Source: Lepraria neglecta
Lineage: Eukaryota; Ascomycota; Lecanoromycetes; Lecanorales; Stereocaulaceae
Assembly: GCA_033220425.1 (NCBI GenBank)
Contig: CM065653.1
Coordinates: 1,054,001 to 1,118,000, forward strand
DNA length: 64,000 nucleotides
Direction of reading: 5' to 3'
Shown here in pieces: positions 45,319-56,844 of this stretch. The notes beneath the pieces were generated by a model. The model did no database searches and was not told the origin of the DNA. It was given only the letters and a program-made list of their open reading frames with translations. A program made the position numbers and the translations under genes. Position 1 is the stretch's first letter. Every line of letters begins with the position of its first letter.

Positions 45319-47507
45319 ATGGTCTTCACACCTCCCTCATGGGTCCCGAAGCTCCCTTTCGATCCACCCGACTCGATACCCATCAGTGAGTTCATGCTGA
45401 ACGAGGAATTCGGTCGTCACCCACTACATCATGCGCGGGCACCTTTCACCTGTGGTTTAAGTGGTGCGGAATACTCAGCGCTGGAAGTACGCGATCGCGT
45501 TGAGAAGCTCGCAAGAGGACTGTCTAAAGAGCTGGGCTGGCAGCCAAACAAGGGCACGGAGTGGGATAAGGTCATTGGAGTGTTCAGTCTCAATACGGTG
45601 CATGCTGCCCTTATATATTGCATAGATACCAGGGGATGGCTAACGGATACGAGCGTAGATTGATACTCTTACCCTGTCATGGGCTGTCCACAGCTTGTCT
45701 GGAATCTCGTCGCCAGCAAACGCAGCCTACGGCCGAGCCGAAATTGTACATCAGCTAAAGTCATCCGGCTCTAAGGCGTTATTCACGTGCCTACCTCTAC
45801 TGTCTCTGGCGCTTGAAGCTGCAGCGGAATCCGGCATCCCAAGAAACCGTGTCTACCTACTTGCTCTGCCCAAGGAAGCTACCGGCGGCCTGACCGGGCC
45901 ATCCGACATCAGGACAGTGGACCAATTGATTGAAGATGGGGCCAATCTTCCGGCTTTGGAAAAGCTCAATTGGGAGAAAGGGCAAGGCGCCAGGCAAACG
46001 GCATTCCTATGCTACTCAAGTGGCACATCAGGTTTGCCTGTACGCAGCCCCAACGCTTGCGATGTACTATCAACTGACATGTGCTTTGGAACAACAGAAA
46101 GGCGTCATGATCTCCCACCGAAACGTCATCTCTAATGTCTTGCAAATATCGACATTTGAAAAGCCATACCGAGATTCCATGCAAGAGCCGGGCAGCAAGT
46201 ATGGTTTTATGGAGATTGCACTGGGCCTATTACCACAAAGTCATATCTATGCCTTGGTTGTCATATGTCATGCGACTACATACAGAGGTGACCAAGTGAT
46301 CAATCTTCCCAAGTTTGAGATTGGGCAATATCTCAATGCCATCCAGAAGTTCCACATCAATACTCTGTTCTTGGTAAGCCGATTGATGGACTTCCTATCC
46401 AATAGCCCCAATAGTCACCAAATCATGAGGAATGAGGCTTGAGATCGATTGCAATGTGACCATGGCAGCCTGCAATCGGTCAATACGCAACACGCGACTA
46501 ACATCTGTCTCTCCAGGTGCCGCCAATCGTCATCGCCATGGCAAAGAACAAGCCAGTCCTGGACAAATTCGATCTCAAATCGGTCCGTCAGATCTTCACA
46601 GGTGCAGCTCCTCTAGGAGGGGAGACAGCAGATGAGTTGCAACGACAGTACCCTAGCTGGAAGGTTCGACAAGGCTATGGTAAGTGATTCGCAATCAATT
46701 GCTTAACCAAACTTTGCTTACTAGTCATAGGCCTTACTGAGACAAGTACCGTGATCTGCTCCACGCCCGTCGATGATATCTTCTTTGGGTCTTGTGGCTC
46801 TCTCCTTCCAGCTGCTCAAGCCAAAATAGTTTCCATCGAAGGCAATGAGATCACAGGCTATGATCAGCCGGGCGAGCTTGTGGTTATGGCACCCAGTGTC
46901 GTTCTAGGCTACTTGAACAACGACAAAGCAAACAAGGAAACTTTTCAAGATGGATGGATGCGGACCGGAGATGAAGCTGTTGTCAGGAAAAGCCCCAAGG
47001 GCAACGAGCACATATTCATCGTCGACCGCATCAAGGAATTAATCAAAGTCAAGGTGAAAAACTACAGAGTGACTACATGGCCAAGAATTGCGCTGATCAG
47101 GCCTTCCAGGGTCTACAAGTCGCCCCCGCCGAATTAGAGGCGCATCTCCTCACCCATCCTCATGTGGCAGACTGTACAGTCATTCCGGTTCCAGATGACG
47201 CTGCCGGAGAAGTGCCCAAAGCATATGTGGTCAAGTCCGCTTCTGTTGGCCTCGAAGAAAACGATCGCATGATCATTCGAGACATTCAAAAGCACGTCGA
47301 GCAGCACAAGGCTCGGCATAAGTGGCTCAAAGGCGGTATGTTCAATTCTGCAAAATGTCCAACTTCAGGTGGACTCGCTAATTCGTGCTCACTGCAGGTG
47401 TTGAATTCATTGATGTGATACCCAAGTCGCCCAGCGGCAAGATTCTCAGGAGAATGTTGCGAGACAAAGAGAAGGAACAGAGGAGGCGGAAGGGGGCCAA
47501 GCTGTAG
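45319..47507 (+). CDS. 4-coumarate-CoA ligase-like acyl-CoA synthetase with peroxisomal signal
   Basis: Seven exons (45319-45597, 45659-46039, 46098-46373, 46517-46679, 46731-47053, 47110-47335, 47398-47507) keep one frame and give 585 aa. It belongs to the adenylate-forming (ANL) superfamily: it activates a carboxylic acid with ATP and transfers it to CoA. The P-loop-like AMP motif YSSGTSGLPKGVM spans the second intron (residues about 211-223). FTGAAPLGGE, GYGLTETSTV, the GWMRTGDEA motif, the hinge DRIKELIKVKGLQVAPAELE and the A10 lysine motif SPSGKILRR follow. The C-terminus is GAKL-stop, a canonical PTS1, so import into peroxisomes is expected, as for plant and fungal 4CL-like enzymes that activate aromatic or fatty acids in beta-oxidation. 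Substrate not deducible. Confidence 0.92.
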
Positions 47508-48013
47508 GTACTTACAGACGCACATACGTTCCTTCCGGAGGCAGATATACGTGTTCCTGCTTCTCTGAATTGATCGATCAGCTTCATCTTTCTTTGGTGC
47601 TCGGTAGCCCTGCTTCTGGAGGCGCTTCTCTTGGCATCGGCATGTCTTCAACATTTGTATATAACGTCAACTTGCATAGCCTGCTTTGAAATCCAACCCA
47701 GTCACCCTTCGACTTATCTGGACTTCGAGCACAGCGTCGAATCCGCTTACCAACGCTTGTACGCGGCAAAGCTGACGAACGACAACCTGCAGCTCTAATT
47801 TAGTGCCCATTCTAATCTCACAGGAGTGTCATCAAAGCAGGCTAGAACGCTTCACAGGCAGCCGAAACTACAACGGACGCAAGCCAATTGACTTGACGAG
47901 AACTTTAAGCAACTCTTCTTTGTTCGCTTCTGGTTTCTCTTGCGCTTTGCCGTGGATTGAGCCCACACATCAGCCCTTAGTACTCCAGAACCAATCCGCA
48001 ATTCCTAGACAAC
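47508..48013. other. Intergenic, no supported gene
   Basis: It contains the 3' flank of the acyl-CoA synthetase and the promoter of the NTF2-fold gene. No repeat or RNA gene seen. Confidence 0.4.
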
Positions 48014-48602
48014 ATGGCCAGCTCTGCCCCCACCAAAACTCCGAGCAAGGATCAAGGAAGACCAGCACAAAGACAGACAACCACGTCACTCCCGGATGAA
48101 GTTCAAATCCTTAACGTTGTGAACAAGTTCCTAGGCTGCATCAAGTACGTCACCTGCACTTCCACTGAAAGTTCTCACACTGACCTCATCCAGCAAAAAA
48201 GACCGCTTCACAATGCTCTCCCTCGTCCTCACCTCCGGCGCAGCAACTCTCATCCGCCGCGGCGCACCCGTCCACCTTTCTCTCGAAGCCGTCGTCAACC
48301 GCATACCAGTCGACTCCAAAGTAGACATGGACGAACAGATCTACAACTCGACGGTGCATGTGGATGGCGAGCTTGGGGTAGCATGGACGCCATACGTGTT
48401 CTATGAAGATGGGAGATTGAATCATACGGGCACGAACATCTTCAACCTGTGGAAGATGAAGGACAGGGGGTGGGTTATTACGGGCATTGCGGATATTGCG
48501 AGGGAGGTTGATGACAAGGCTTTTGATGCGTTTGGGGAGAAGGAGGCTTGGGAGAAGGCGCAAGAGCCGAAGGATGAGCAGAGCGCAGGAGGAAAGGCAT
48601 AA
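48014..48602 (+). CDS. NTF2-like (SnoaL-like) fold protein
   Basis: Exons 48014-48144 and 48194-48602 give 179 aa. After a Ser/Thr/Gln-rich leader of about 28 residues, the pattern is that of a cone-shaped NTF2-like/SnoaL-like domain: a first helix EVQILNVVNKFLGCINKKDR, a short segment TLIRRGAPVHLS, and then strands STVHVDGELGVAWTPYVFYE, GRLNHTGTNIFNLWKMKDRG and WVITGIADIARE. A charged tail follows. Small fungal proteins of this fold are mostly uncharacterised; enzymatic or ligand-binding roles are both possible. The assignment rests on fold-like pattern, not on a catalytic motif. Confidence 0.75.
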
Positions 48603-48900
48603 GCTACAGCAAAAAGAACAATCCCATCGCTGTCAACATATCCAAAGCTTATTCGCCTGAGTGCATACTCGTAGAAATGATGCTAGTGAGCCCAAATAGG
48701 ATTAGTCCTAGGGTTTTGAAGCTGATATGACATCGGTCTCTAGAAAGCACCGTGCATTGCTAAGCGTTCCTTTTGATAAAATGAGTCCTCAACGTCTTCA
48801 AATTCGTAAACCTCCCTTTGTGTGCGACAATCCCTGCTGACAATAACACCTGCTCCCAGAGAAGACGCCGCCCATCGCCCCTTCCTCTTGAAAAATTACA

Positions 48901-50382
48901 ATGGCTTCCTCACAACCTCCCCACGAAGACGAACCTCTCGAAGATGAGTCCGCCCTTCTCGACCCCGCCGAAGCAGGAGAAGAAATACCAGATGACCCAG
49001 ACCACCCAATGCATTCAGACCCCGAAGACGAAAGCGACGAGCAGGAAATTCGGCTTCAAAACGACTCTGTGGCCCACTTTGACCTACATACAGACTCTAT
49101 ATTCGCAATTGCCCAACATCCTCTCGATCCCTCCATAATAGCCACTGGGGGCGGCGATGACACAACATACGTCTTCCCTACATCCACTCCCTCCCCCGTT
49201 CTCCCACAATCCTACGAATCAAACCCTGAGCCCGGACGTCCTTCTCTAAAACCTACAGCAAAATTGACTGGTCACAAGGACTCTATAAACGCTCTGGCTT
49301 TCACATTGCCAAATGGCGACTACCTCCTTACCGGTGGTCTAGACGGCCGGTTGCGTGCCCACACAACCAAAGACACCTCGTACCCTCTCCTCGCTGAAGC
49401 CCTAGAAGTTCCCGAAATCAACTTCCTCATACCGTGCCCACACCCTTCCTACCCAAATACATTCGCCCTTGGCGCCTCAGACGGCAGCGTCTGGGTCTAC
49501 ACAATCGACGCAGCAGATAAAGCAGCACCGCTACAGATACTACAAACGTACTTCCTACATACACAACCGTGCACAGCAGGCGCTTGGACGCCAGACGGCA
49601 AAACGTTAGCTACGGTCTGTGAGGGCGGGAGCTTCTACGTCTGGGATCCCTTTGGCGAAGCCAGCGCTGCCGGCGTGGTGAATGCGGGCAGTCAAACGGT
49701 GGTGGGCCTGACGACTGAAGACCAACGCTTCGCGGTCGAAGGAGGACTCTACAGCGTCGCAGTTGCGCCAGGAGGAGCTTTTGCAGTAGTAGGAGGAGCA
49801 GGTGGAATGATAAGAGTAGTTGGCCTACCCCGCCTGGGAGCAGCAACATCTGGATCTGCTACACAGGGCCTAAAAGGAGGAGGAGCAAAGAACAAAAGCA
49901 GCGGAGGCAAGAAAGCCGGAGGCCCAGATACCGCAAGTTCAGGCCAAGCAGGCCAAATACTAGCTTCCCTCCAAGCCCAAGGCGACAGCGTCGAAACCCT
50001 TGCCTTCAGCGCACCACCGCTCACGCTCCTAGCAGCAGGAAGTGTAGACGGGAGCATCGTGCTCTTCGATACAACGCATAGATTTGCCGTGAGGAGGCAT
50101 ATAAGGGATGCGCATGAGGAATTTGCGGTTGTGAGGTTGGAGTTTCTGCCTGCGGATAAGGGATATTTGCTTACGAGCTGTGGGCTTGATGGGGCTGTCA
50201 GGAGGTGGGATACTAGGGGTGGGACGGCGGCAAGTGGGCAGGGTTTAGTTAAAGAGTGGAGGGGGCATAGGGGCGAGGGGGAGGGGGGTGGGGTGTTGGG
50301 GTTTGTGCAGGGTGGTGGTGGGAATAGGTTGGTTACGGCCGGGGATGACGGGGTTAGTTTAGTGTTTGAGACGGGGGCATGA
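48901..50382 (+). CDS. SQT1: WD40 protein, SQT1/AAMP-type ribosome-assembly factor
   Basis: A single exon of 493 aa. The first 55 residues are very acidic (DEPLEDESALLDPAEAGEEI). WD repeats follow, beginning HTDSIFAIAQHPLDPSIIAT and GHKDSINALAFTLPNGDYLL, and ending with WDTRGG and a closing GHRGEGEGGG..TAGDDGVSLVFE. A Gly/Lys/Ser-rich low-complexity loop (about residues 318-350) interrupts the propeller. An acidic N-terminus before an eight-bladed propeller is the layout of yeast Sqt1 (chaperone of ribosomal protein uL16/Rpl10) and human AAMP. The role in large-subunit assembly is inferred from this resemblance. Codon use shifts towards G/GG-rich in the last 300 bp. Confidence 0.82.
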   Translation: MASSQPPHEDEPLEDESALLDPAEAGEEIPDDPDHPMHSDPEDESDEQEIRLQNDSVAHFDLHTDSIFAIAQHPLDPSIIATGGGDDTTYVFPTSTPSPVLPQSYESNPEPGRPSLKPTAKLTGHKDSINALAFTLPNGDYLLTGGLDGRLRAHTTKDTSYPLLAEALEVPEINFLIPCPHPSYPNTFALGASDGSVWVYTIDAADKAAPLQILQTYFLHTQPCTAGAWTPDGKTLATVCEGGSFYVWDPFGEASAAGVVNAGSQTVVGLTTEDQRFAVEGGLYSVAVAPGGAFAVVGGAGGMIRVVGLPRLGAATSGSATQGLKGGGAKNKSSGGKKAGGPDTASSGQAGQILASLQAQGDSVETLAFSAPPLTLLAAGSVDGSIVLFDTTHRFAVRRHIRDAHEEFAVVRLEFLPADKGYLLTSCGLDGAVRRWDTRGGTAASGQGLVKEWRGHRGEGEGGGVLGFVQGGGGNRLVTAGDDGVSLVFETGA

Positions 50383-51443
50383 TATCTGTTTGAATATGGG
50401 GGCATGTATAGCGAGGGCGTCCTGACCATATAGATCAGATAGAAAAGAAATAAGTCATTTGTTTGAAAGCCGCCTCGTGAAAAACTTCCTTCAAGACCGA
50501 AATGCCTGGCGAGGCAAGAAGAGGCGACTTCCGCCCCAACGTCAACCCAATTCCCGAAAAGAAGGACTCCTGATTCACCGCTTTGGATTGAGCATCTACG
50601 CCAGGGGAGTGACCGGTCAGGTTTGACCGAGAAGGAAGGGCGGAAGCGTGTAGGCGCAGCAAGTTTTGTCTGGGTGTAAATGAAGGGAATGATAATGCGC
50701 AAACGCGGTGGTGAAGCAAACAGGAAGAAAGAGTCGGAGAGAGAGAATTTTGGCCGGGACGGGAGGGCGTGAGTAGTCGTGAAGTGGGATGCTTTTGGTT
50801 CGCATTTGAGAGGCAAACAATGTGACTCTTGCAGCCTAATTGCCTGGATTTCCGGGCAAGATTGGCCTATTTATTGGAGATGTTATGAGTCCCGGATGTT
50901 GCTTCATTTTCCACCGGGTGGATTGAGCGTGATCGCGAAGGCCGGGAGAGAAGGGGGCTCTGTGTGGCACATTGAGGAACCATGAAAGTGTTGGAGTCAC
51001 AACGAACTTGAACAATGAAAAATATCTTGCCATTCCATGGTTGTCTTTGGATGGGAACATTGTAATGACAACGGTGTTTTGAATGAATGATAGCACAGAT
51101 GCTGAACGCTGTGAAGATGCTAGCGATTGCTTACAGGTTGTTCTGAATGGAATTAGCTGGGAAACTGTTGGTACTGGGTAGTGAAAAGGCGAGGAAAAGG
51201 ACGCAAGAAAAGTGCGATGCTTGGCGCGATTATGATCAGTTCTAGGAAATGTGTGTATGTGCTGAAATGACCTTCTGTGGTCTCAGTATTTGCCGTCTAT
51301 TGTCCCTTGAATCAAAATAGATAGGAGCTCAGTCGCGAATGCACTATTCGCCGTTGCCCACCATCCTGTTTCCATGACACACCCTGTTCAGTGATCCAGG
51401 GAAATTATTTGAGTAGCCATGCCCAAGGTCCCCCTGCCAAGAG
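50383..51443. other. Intergenic, no supported gene
   Basis: Minus-strand frames antisense to the WD40 gene extend into this stretch but are shadows. No repeats seen. Confidence 0.45.
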
Positions 51444-51674
51444 CTAGTAATGATCTATGCAACTATTATGACTGGGAGGTGGAGGGGGAGGTCTCGAATA
51501 GATATCTCGTCTCCGGCCGCAATTTAAGCAGTGTTTCGAAAGACCAATAGTCATGGGACCGTTATCAGGCTTAGAACAGTGACCACAGAACCATTGGGGT
51601 CGTGGTGCATATTCGAACCAGTGTGGGGAGTAGTGGTATTGGGAGTGATGAGGGTGGTGGTGATGGCCGGGCAT
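51444..51674 (-). CDS. Small zinc-ribbon protein, paralogue 1
   Basis: 76 aa. A His/Tyr-rich N-terminus (PGHHHHPHHSQYHYSPHW) leads to a four-Cys unit: QWFCGHC, SKPDNGPMTIGLSK, HCLNCGRRRD. A Pro-rich tail follows. The spacing C-x2-C-x16-C-x2-C and the core NGPMTI are shared with the frames at 53351-53530 and 57900-58034, which shows that the frame is real. The CxxC pairs suggest one bound zinc. No signal peptide. Function unknown; similar tiny Cys4 proteins are common and uncharacterised in ascomycetes. Confidence 0.65.
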   Translation of the reverse strand: MPGHHHHPHHSQYHYSPHWFEYAPRPQWFCGHCSKPDNGPMTIGLSKHCLNCGRRRDIYSRPPPPPPSHNSCIDHY

Positions 51675-53350
51675 GGTGGGTGCGCTTGTCTACGACACCA
51701 GATCTTGGGGGAGAAGGTTGTCGAACGTGGATTTTGACGGGTATGCTGGGACTGGTGAGGAAAACAGGGAGTACTAAAGATTGCTGATTGCGGCGACGGA
51801 CCATTTGCTGAAGGTCAATCTGTACTCTGATCATTATGTACTGAGGAGCTTCTAGGCAAACATAGCAAGATGCGTGCAATGTGCATGCCATTCTCTTCTT
51901 ATGCGTCTTTGAGAAAAGCGTAGACGAGGTAGGTAACTTTTCCTTTTCGTGAGGGTGATGAGGAAACCCATCGATACCGTGTGCAGGGTAAACCAGGGAA
52001 ATCAAGAGCAGCCGGGGAATTCAGGGAAGTAGACACCCTGCAGGGCGACACCTACCGTCTGATGATCTGTGCGCGAGGCAGATGTTATGACGGAGAGCAA
52101 CCGGGACTGTATTTCCATTACAAAGCTATTGTGTTGGAAAAGTGAAGCTTCCGAGGTGATTGGTTGTTATGGCTGAGTAGAAGATCCAAGGCCTCAACAT
52201 GACTAGGTCCGCGCAGCCATGTTTGCCGCGAATCAGTAAACGCCTCATCGAAATTTGCTATTTCCTAAAGACACTCAACAATGGAAGCGTGCAGATATCC
52301 GCTATATCTATGACCAAAGTAATATAGATTATTTGGTAGCTGATTTGGCTTCACCGGAAGAAATCAAGAGAGGGCATCTAAGGGCAGTGTCAGCTTTTCA
52401 AACCAGGGAGCGATATCGGACGTTGATGTTGAAGATTGATTGCCGAGGAAAGGATGTCCTAAATCGGTACAGCAACAGGGGCGTAAACACATTGGTTTTA
52501 CCGGTTGAACGTTTGTGGCAGACTCACTACCGGGGAAGGCCTTCCGCCGGTAATTTACAGCGGTTGGAGCCCAATCTTGCATGTTAGGTTTGCATAATCT
52601 TCCGGGAGTGGGTGGGCGCCGCCGGTCGGGAAAGAGATGATCATGTGTTTTCGTGATTGCCTAGACCACTGCGCCACCATGGCAGCCTCAACTTTGCCAA
52701 GGCGATTGCGTCCGCTCTATCGTGCTCTGACATTGACGTTTAAAAATTCATCGAAGGATTCTAGGCGATGTAGGCGACGTAGCGGATGGATGCTTAAAAG
52801 GCGATGGGGTGTAACAGTATGAGCCCTACGATGAGTAAGGCAAATTTGCCATTTCAAGTTGGTATCAAACCATCGAAAGACGAGCTCTGGCTTTAGGATG
52901 GGAATAGCATCTATTCATATATGACAAAGGACGAGTTACATAACAACGAGGAAGACAAGACTGATACGTGATGGAAGGAGTCCTAGACTCAACATAGTGC
53001 TAAGAATCAGCACAAACGAAGGTGCAGATGCAGGTGCACGGAGGTCGTCAGTGGCGCTGGAGAGATGCTATCAATTGCTCCCAACCCATCATAATGCAAG
53101 ACATTGCAAGAAAGACGCGGAAATCATGAGCTAAGCAGTGGTAGAAAGATGCTGTGTTGCGTGTCTTGTGTACGGAAGACAATTATAATTTCTGTGTTGA
53201 AAATGTGCTGGTATTCTGTGATATTGGCGAAGGACTGATTGTCTAATGCACAACAGATTAGCTGTAATTGACAAATGAGAAGGTTTAGATGTTGCCAAAA
53301 AAAACATACATGTGTTGAAGTTACTTCAAGCAAAGTCGTGCTAGAAGCTA
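51675..53350. other. Intergenic, no supported gene
   Basis: Short frames at 52255-52587 and 52637-52822 (plus) have no domain. I looked for further zinc-ribbon copies and saw none. Confidence 0.4.
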
Positions 53351-53530
53351 CTAACGGCGACTGCTGCGTGGTGGATTTGGAGGTGGATCCGAATATGCAT
53401 CCCTCTTGCGCCCACAGTGGTAACAATGAGTGTCCGAGCCGATTGTCATTGGGCCATTTTTAGGTGCGGTGCACCAACCGCACCACCATTGAGGGAATGG
53501 GTCGTAGACAGGAACGGACTGATAAGGCAT
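53351..53530 (-). CDS. Small zinc-ribbon protein, paralogue 2
   Basis: 59 aa, starting MPYQSVPVYDPFPQWWCGWC. The unit reads CGWC, TAPKNGPMTIGSDT, HCYHCGRKRDAYSDPPP, with the same Cys spacing, the same NGPMTI core and the same RD-Y-S-x-PPP ending as paralogue 1. The two align over about 45 residues although flanking DNA does not, so protein selection is likely. An antisense frame covers the same place and is disregarded. Function unknown. Confidence 0.65.
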   Translation of the reverse strand: MPYQSVPVYDPFPQWWCGWCTAPKNGPMTIGSDTHCYHCGRKRDAYSDPPPNPPRSSRR

Positions 53531-54614
53531 GATTCTTGGCTCGTGGAATGAGTGAGAGTATTGTCAAGACGATCTCGACGTGTGGGTGAAGTTGCTGTGT
53601 ATGGATTGAAGTCTTCAAGGTATTGACAATATGTCCTGTGTTTGATGTTTACTGGAATTGGTGTGTGGAAATTGTGCTGTCTGCCTTGGTGAATGCGGAC
53701 ATGGCTTCTTATAGAAGGATGTCTGAGGCAGTCCTCTGCTCCCTTGGGGCGAGTAGGTCAGAGCTTGACCGCTGGGGCCGCCGAAAGCGGTGAAAAAGCA
53801 TTGCCCCTTGAGGCCCAACGTTGCCATGGTATGACTCTCGAGAAGGGCGACCGGACAGGACTTCGAACAGCGGCGATAGCGCTGAGGCAACTCGACCACC
53901 GAGCACTGAATGAAGCGTATAAACTAGGTCCATGGCAAAGGCGATCGATTATGATCATTGTAGCCATTGGTACAAAGCTGTCAGTCGCGTTGTCTGAAAA
54001 TCGGTGAATAGCTTACGGGCTTACATTTGACAGTACACCGGTGGTAGAATTAGATGCTTTAGTAGTTATGGTGACTCGAGAGTTATATTAAGCTGCTCTA
54101 TGAAGCCTCACTTACCGAAATAACAAAATAGGCAAAGTAGCTGTGCTAAATGCTCTTCGAAGAATGCCTTGAGAGGCGATGGAGCTCACCGTGAATACAA
54201 CACGCTATGCGGAGAGCTGAAAACTTTTGAGAAGATGAGTTGAAACCTCGGAATAGTGTGAGAGTGTTTTGGAGATTTGGCTATTGATAACATGGTGCTT
54301 GCGTCACACTCCATTGCCGGCTAGCCATCTGCGGGTACATCGTGAAGCGATAATTTTAAAAGTCGATTGCGAACTCAATCGCCTTCTCTACCGAAAGACG
54401 GAGGCAGTGCCGAACTTGTCTGTGGCCTGTGGTATGATTCGGTAAGGCTCCGGCGAAAAGGGTGTCAACACAGCCACCCTAGCAGCCTTACGCCTCGTCA
54501 AGGCTACCATTTCGAACGTCCTCCATTTTAGCGGGCCCTAGTGATGATTTGCAACACGCTAGAAGGTGTCAGAAGTGTTTCGAGAAGGTATGTGGTCGTT
54601 GGATATCCTTGCTG
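53531..54614. other. Intergenic, no supported gene
   Basis: Overlapping frames at 53615-54007 on both strands show no domain. A tRNA-like B-box (GTTCGAAGTCC, minus strand, about 53855) lacks a matching tRNA fold. Confidence 0.4.
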
Positions 54615-54947
54615 CTAGTGTTCTGCAAAGGTGATCTTGGCGTCCGGGGGCTGAGGAGGACTCATCGTTGCCAAAATGAGAACTACGAAGATGACGCCAA
54701 ATCCTAAATTGTACGCGTTGGATGTATCATTGTCACTGATGGGTGTCTTTAAAATGAGTCTTAAGACTTCGCCAATAACAGTCCAGGAAACCTTGCGCCT
54801 CGAGCCTGAACGTACTGTGAGTTGGTTGATATTGTGTGGAAATGTATCAGACATCGACACAGTCACATACAGCGAATTTACGATGAAGGGTGGTGAAAGC
54901 AGTACAGTATTCCTGCGCTGACACATAAGATAAGATGACGAGTCCAT
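54615..54947 (-). CDS. Possible small membrane protein
   Basis: A 110-aa frame; Met32 (MSDTFPHNINQLTVRSG) is an alternative start. The C-terminal half has one hydrophobic stretch (GFGVIFVVLILATM) preceded by a basic amphipathic segment (RRKVSWTVIGEVLRLILKT), which would fit a single-pass protein. No family recognised and no supporting neighbour, so this may be chance. Confidence 0.25.
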   Translation of the reverse strand: MDSSSYLMCQRRNTVLLSPPFIVNSLYVTVSMSDTFPHNINQLTVRSGSRRKVSWTVIGEVLRLILKTPISDNDTSNAYNLGFGVIFVVLILATMSPPQPPDAKITFAEH

Positions 54948-55247
54948 AAAGGCAGTACAGTGCTCCTGCCCTTACTAATAGAAACAAGTACCAGCTCTAG
55001 GGTGTTGCGGGATCTCCGAAAGTAAAGTCACAGCATCCAATGAGATCGAGGACTTCCAGATGACCATTAAAAGCAAGTAACGTCAAGTATAAACAAAGAA
55101 GGAAAATAGAAAAATCGACAGATCCAAAGTCTCGTGTCTTAAAGGCGAGTCTTGAGCGAAACGAAGGAGTACACCCGCATCGTGCAGTCCGCTAGAGTGA
55201 GACTCTAATAGTGCATGGACTTGGTAGCCAGACTAGCAATGTCCGTG

Positions 55248-55550
55248 TCAGTATCCCAAGGTTGGCTGCACATATTGTGTAATGCAGAAATGGCATCTTT
55301 GGTGGTCACAAGTGCGGCCATCAGCTAGGACGCTGGGACAGTTGAGGTGTGTGTTGATATCGTAAGGACCGGAGTTGCAAAGGTGGCAATACCAATTGGT
55401 TAGTCTCGTTGTAGCTCGAGTGGCCGGCTTCGTTGAAGGATTACTGGCTTCTGGAGGACTGGTGCTTGCTGAGCCACGAGCCTTATTGCTCTTTGTGAGG
55501 CGATCACTAGAATGTCGATTTGTTTTTGGGGCCATAGTAAGAAGGCACAA
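55248..55550 (-). CDS. Small zinc-ribbon protein, paralogue 4
   Basis: 100 aa, or 95 aa from Met6. The N-terminal half is basic and Ser/Thr-rich (SDRLTKSNKARGS). The C-terminal part has NWYCHLCNSGPYD and later CPSVLADGRTCDHQRCHFC, six cysteines in a pattern close to the frame at 59600-60049 (W-x-C-C-x-C .. C-x-C-x-H-x-R-C-x-x-C). It shares the W-x-C-x-x-C opening and an x-GP motif with paralogues 1-3, so it seems a second subgroup of the same family. Function unknown. Confidence 0.55.
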   Translation of the reverse strand: MCLLTMAPKTNRHSSDRLTKSNKARGSASTSPPEASNPSTKPATRATTRLTNWYCHLCNSGPYDINTHLNCPSVLADGRTCDHQRCHFCITQYVQPTLGY

Positions 55551-56352
55551 TAGGGGTCACCTAAAGTGCTCAGTATGAGGACTCCCTAGGCGAAGGGTCT
55601 TGGGATTCGACTGTACCTCTGGAAGGGTGCTTGAGTGTTGATCGAACAGAGGACTCAAGAGGGTCGAAAGTGTAGCCTGCTGGTGATGCCAGAACCAGAC
55701 CGCTTTCAGTTTTGTCACGGTGACGAAGGGGGCTGATAGCTTAGTAACGCGCATATAATGTTTGTTAGCCGACGAAGAAGTAACGACGATGAAGAAGCGC
55801 AGGACCTTTGACTTGAGAGGGTTTAGCTATGCAGACTATACCTTAGAAGCAGTGCTAGACCAGTGGGCCATGGCTTGGCCTTTATATTCGCTTAGAATTG
55901 GGGTAGATGTCGTTGACCGCCTCAAGGATAGCGCAAGTGACGTACTCTCAGCTGACGAGTTTGGCCTAGGAAAAAAGTGGGCAACACTCGCAGTAAGGCG
56001 TTGATAGAGAGTCAACACGTACCAAGGCATCGAGGGCGGTCAATGTTACCTAGTCTCCAAAGTTTGAGGCGCCGAAATTCCGCAAAGGCCGGAGACGATT
56101 TGTACCACTCCTTGGCTTGATGAATGTTGGGGCGGAAGGAAGTGGCGAAGTCTCAAGTAGGCCCATGATGCATAAGTCACTGCTCACTCCACGTCGAGAT
56201 TTGCTCTCCTGGGCGCCGAAGGCTGCTCCTGCTGTGACTGCGTTGCGCAAGGAAGCCGTAGCTTCCGGTATCGACAGTCGGAAATTTGGTGACAACAAAG
56301 GCGACGGGGACGCAGTGCAATTTTTTCGCAGACATTATCCACGGCATGAGGC
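55551..56352. other. Intergenic, no supported gene
   Basis: Frames at 55762-56004 (plus) and 56298-56050 (minus) have no recognisable domain. The minus frame could be a 3' exon of the 56353-56844 gene, which lacks a clear end. Confidence 0.35.
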
Positions 56353-56844
56353 CTACACCTGAGTCAGAAGACGAGATTCGATGTTGGACTTTGAAGTCCT
56401 ATCAAACATCAGCCCTGCTGCAACGACGGAAGGAACCGACTCAACGGTAGCAAATTCTCTACTGGTGCGGAACAGGGTTGACGCTAGCGACATGGTAGAG
56501 AAAAGCCATTGTAAGACCCCAATGAGGAAGCAAGCCTCCGAAATAGCGGTTGTTTTCTTTCGAGGGGGAGCTAGGTCGATTAGCTCATTGAGTTTCCATG
56601 GAAGGTAGCGATGCTGTAGATAGAAAATCCGAGATGACTTGCAGGCTGCTAGGTCATCTCGGAAGACGTCTGAAATTGCCTTATTATGCAGATCCATCAT
56701 TGTGACTCGAGTCAAATCTGATTCGATATGCTGTGCTATACTATATTGCATAACACCCGGCATGGCCTCGAGGGGAGATGAATCAAAGTACCCCAACTGA
56801 TATGATAGGAACAGCATCACTCTCTTGAAAGATGGCATTGGCAA
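56353..56844 (-). CDS. Uncharacterised protein, possibly partial
   Basis: A 163-aa frame with good composition: helices RVMLFLSYQLGYFDSSPLEA and HNKAISDVFRDDLAACKSSR, and a hydrophobic segment ISEACFLIGVLQWLFSTMSL. Not recognised. The frame ends shortly after a GTGTAGG-type donor at its 3' end, so a further exon downstream is possible. It lies among the small zinc-ribbon genes on the same strand. Confidence 0.4.
   Translation of the reverse strand: MPMPSFKRVMLFLSYQLGYFDSSPLEAMPGVMQYSIAQHIESDLTRVTMMDLHNKAISDVFRDDLAACKSSRIFYLQHRYLPWKLNELIDLAPPRKKTTAISEACFLIGVLQWLFSTMSLASTLFRTSREFATVESVPSVVAAGLMFDRTSKSNIESRLLTQV

Noticed and set aside
49749-50816. Long minus-strand frame (355 codons) opposite the WD40 gene
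   Set aside because: It is antisense to a clear WD40 protein and Pro/Ser-rich from the G-rich codon use of that gene.
53820-53940. tRNA-like B-box GTTCGAAGTCC on the minus strand
   Set aside because: The A-box to B-box distance is too short and no acceptor stem forms.
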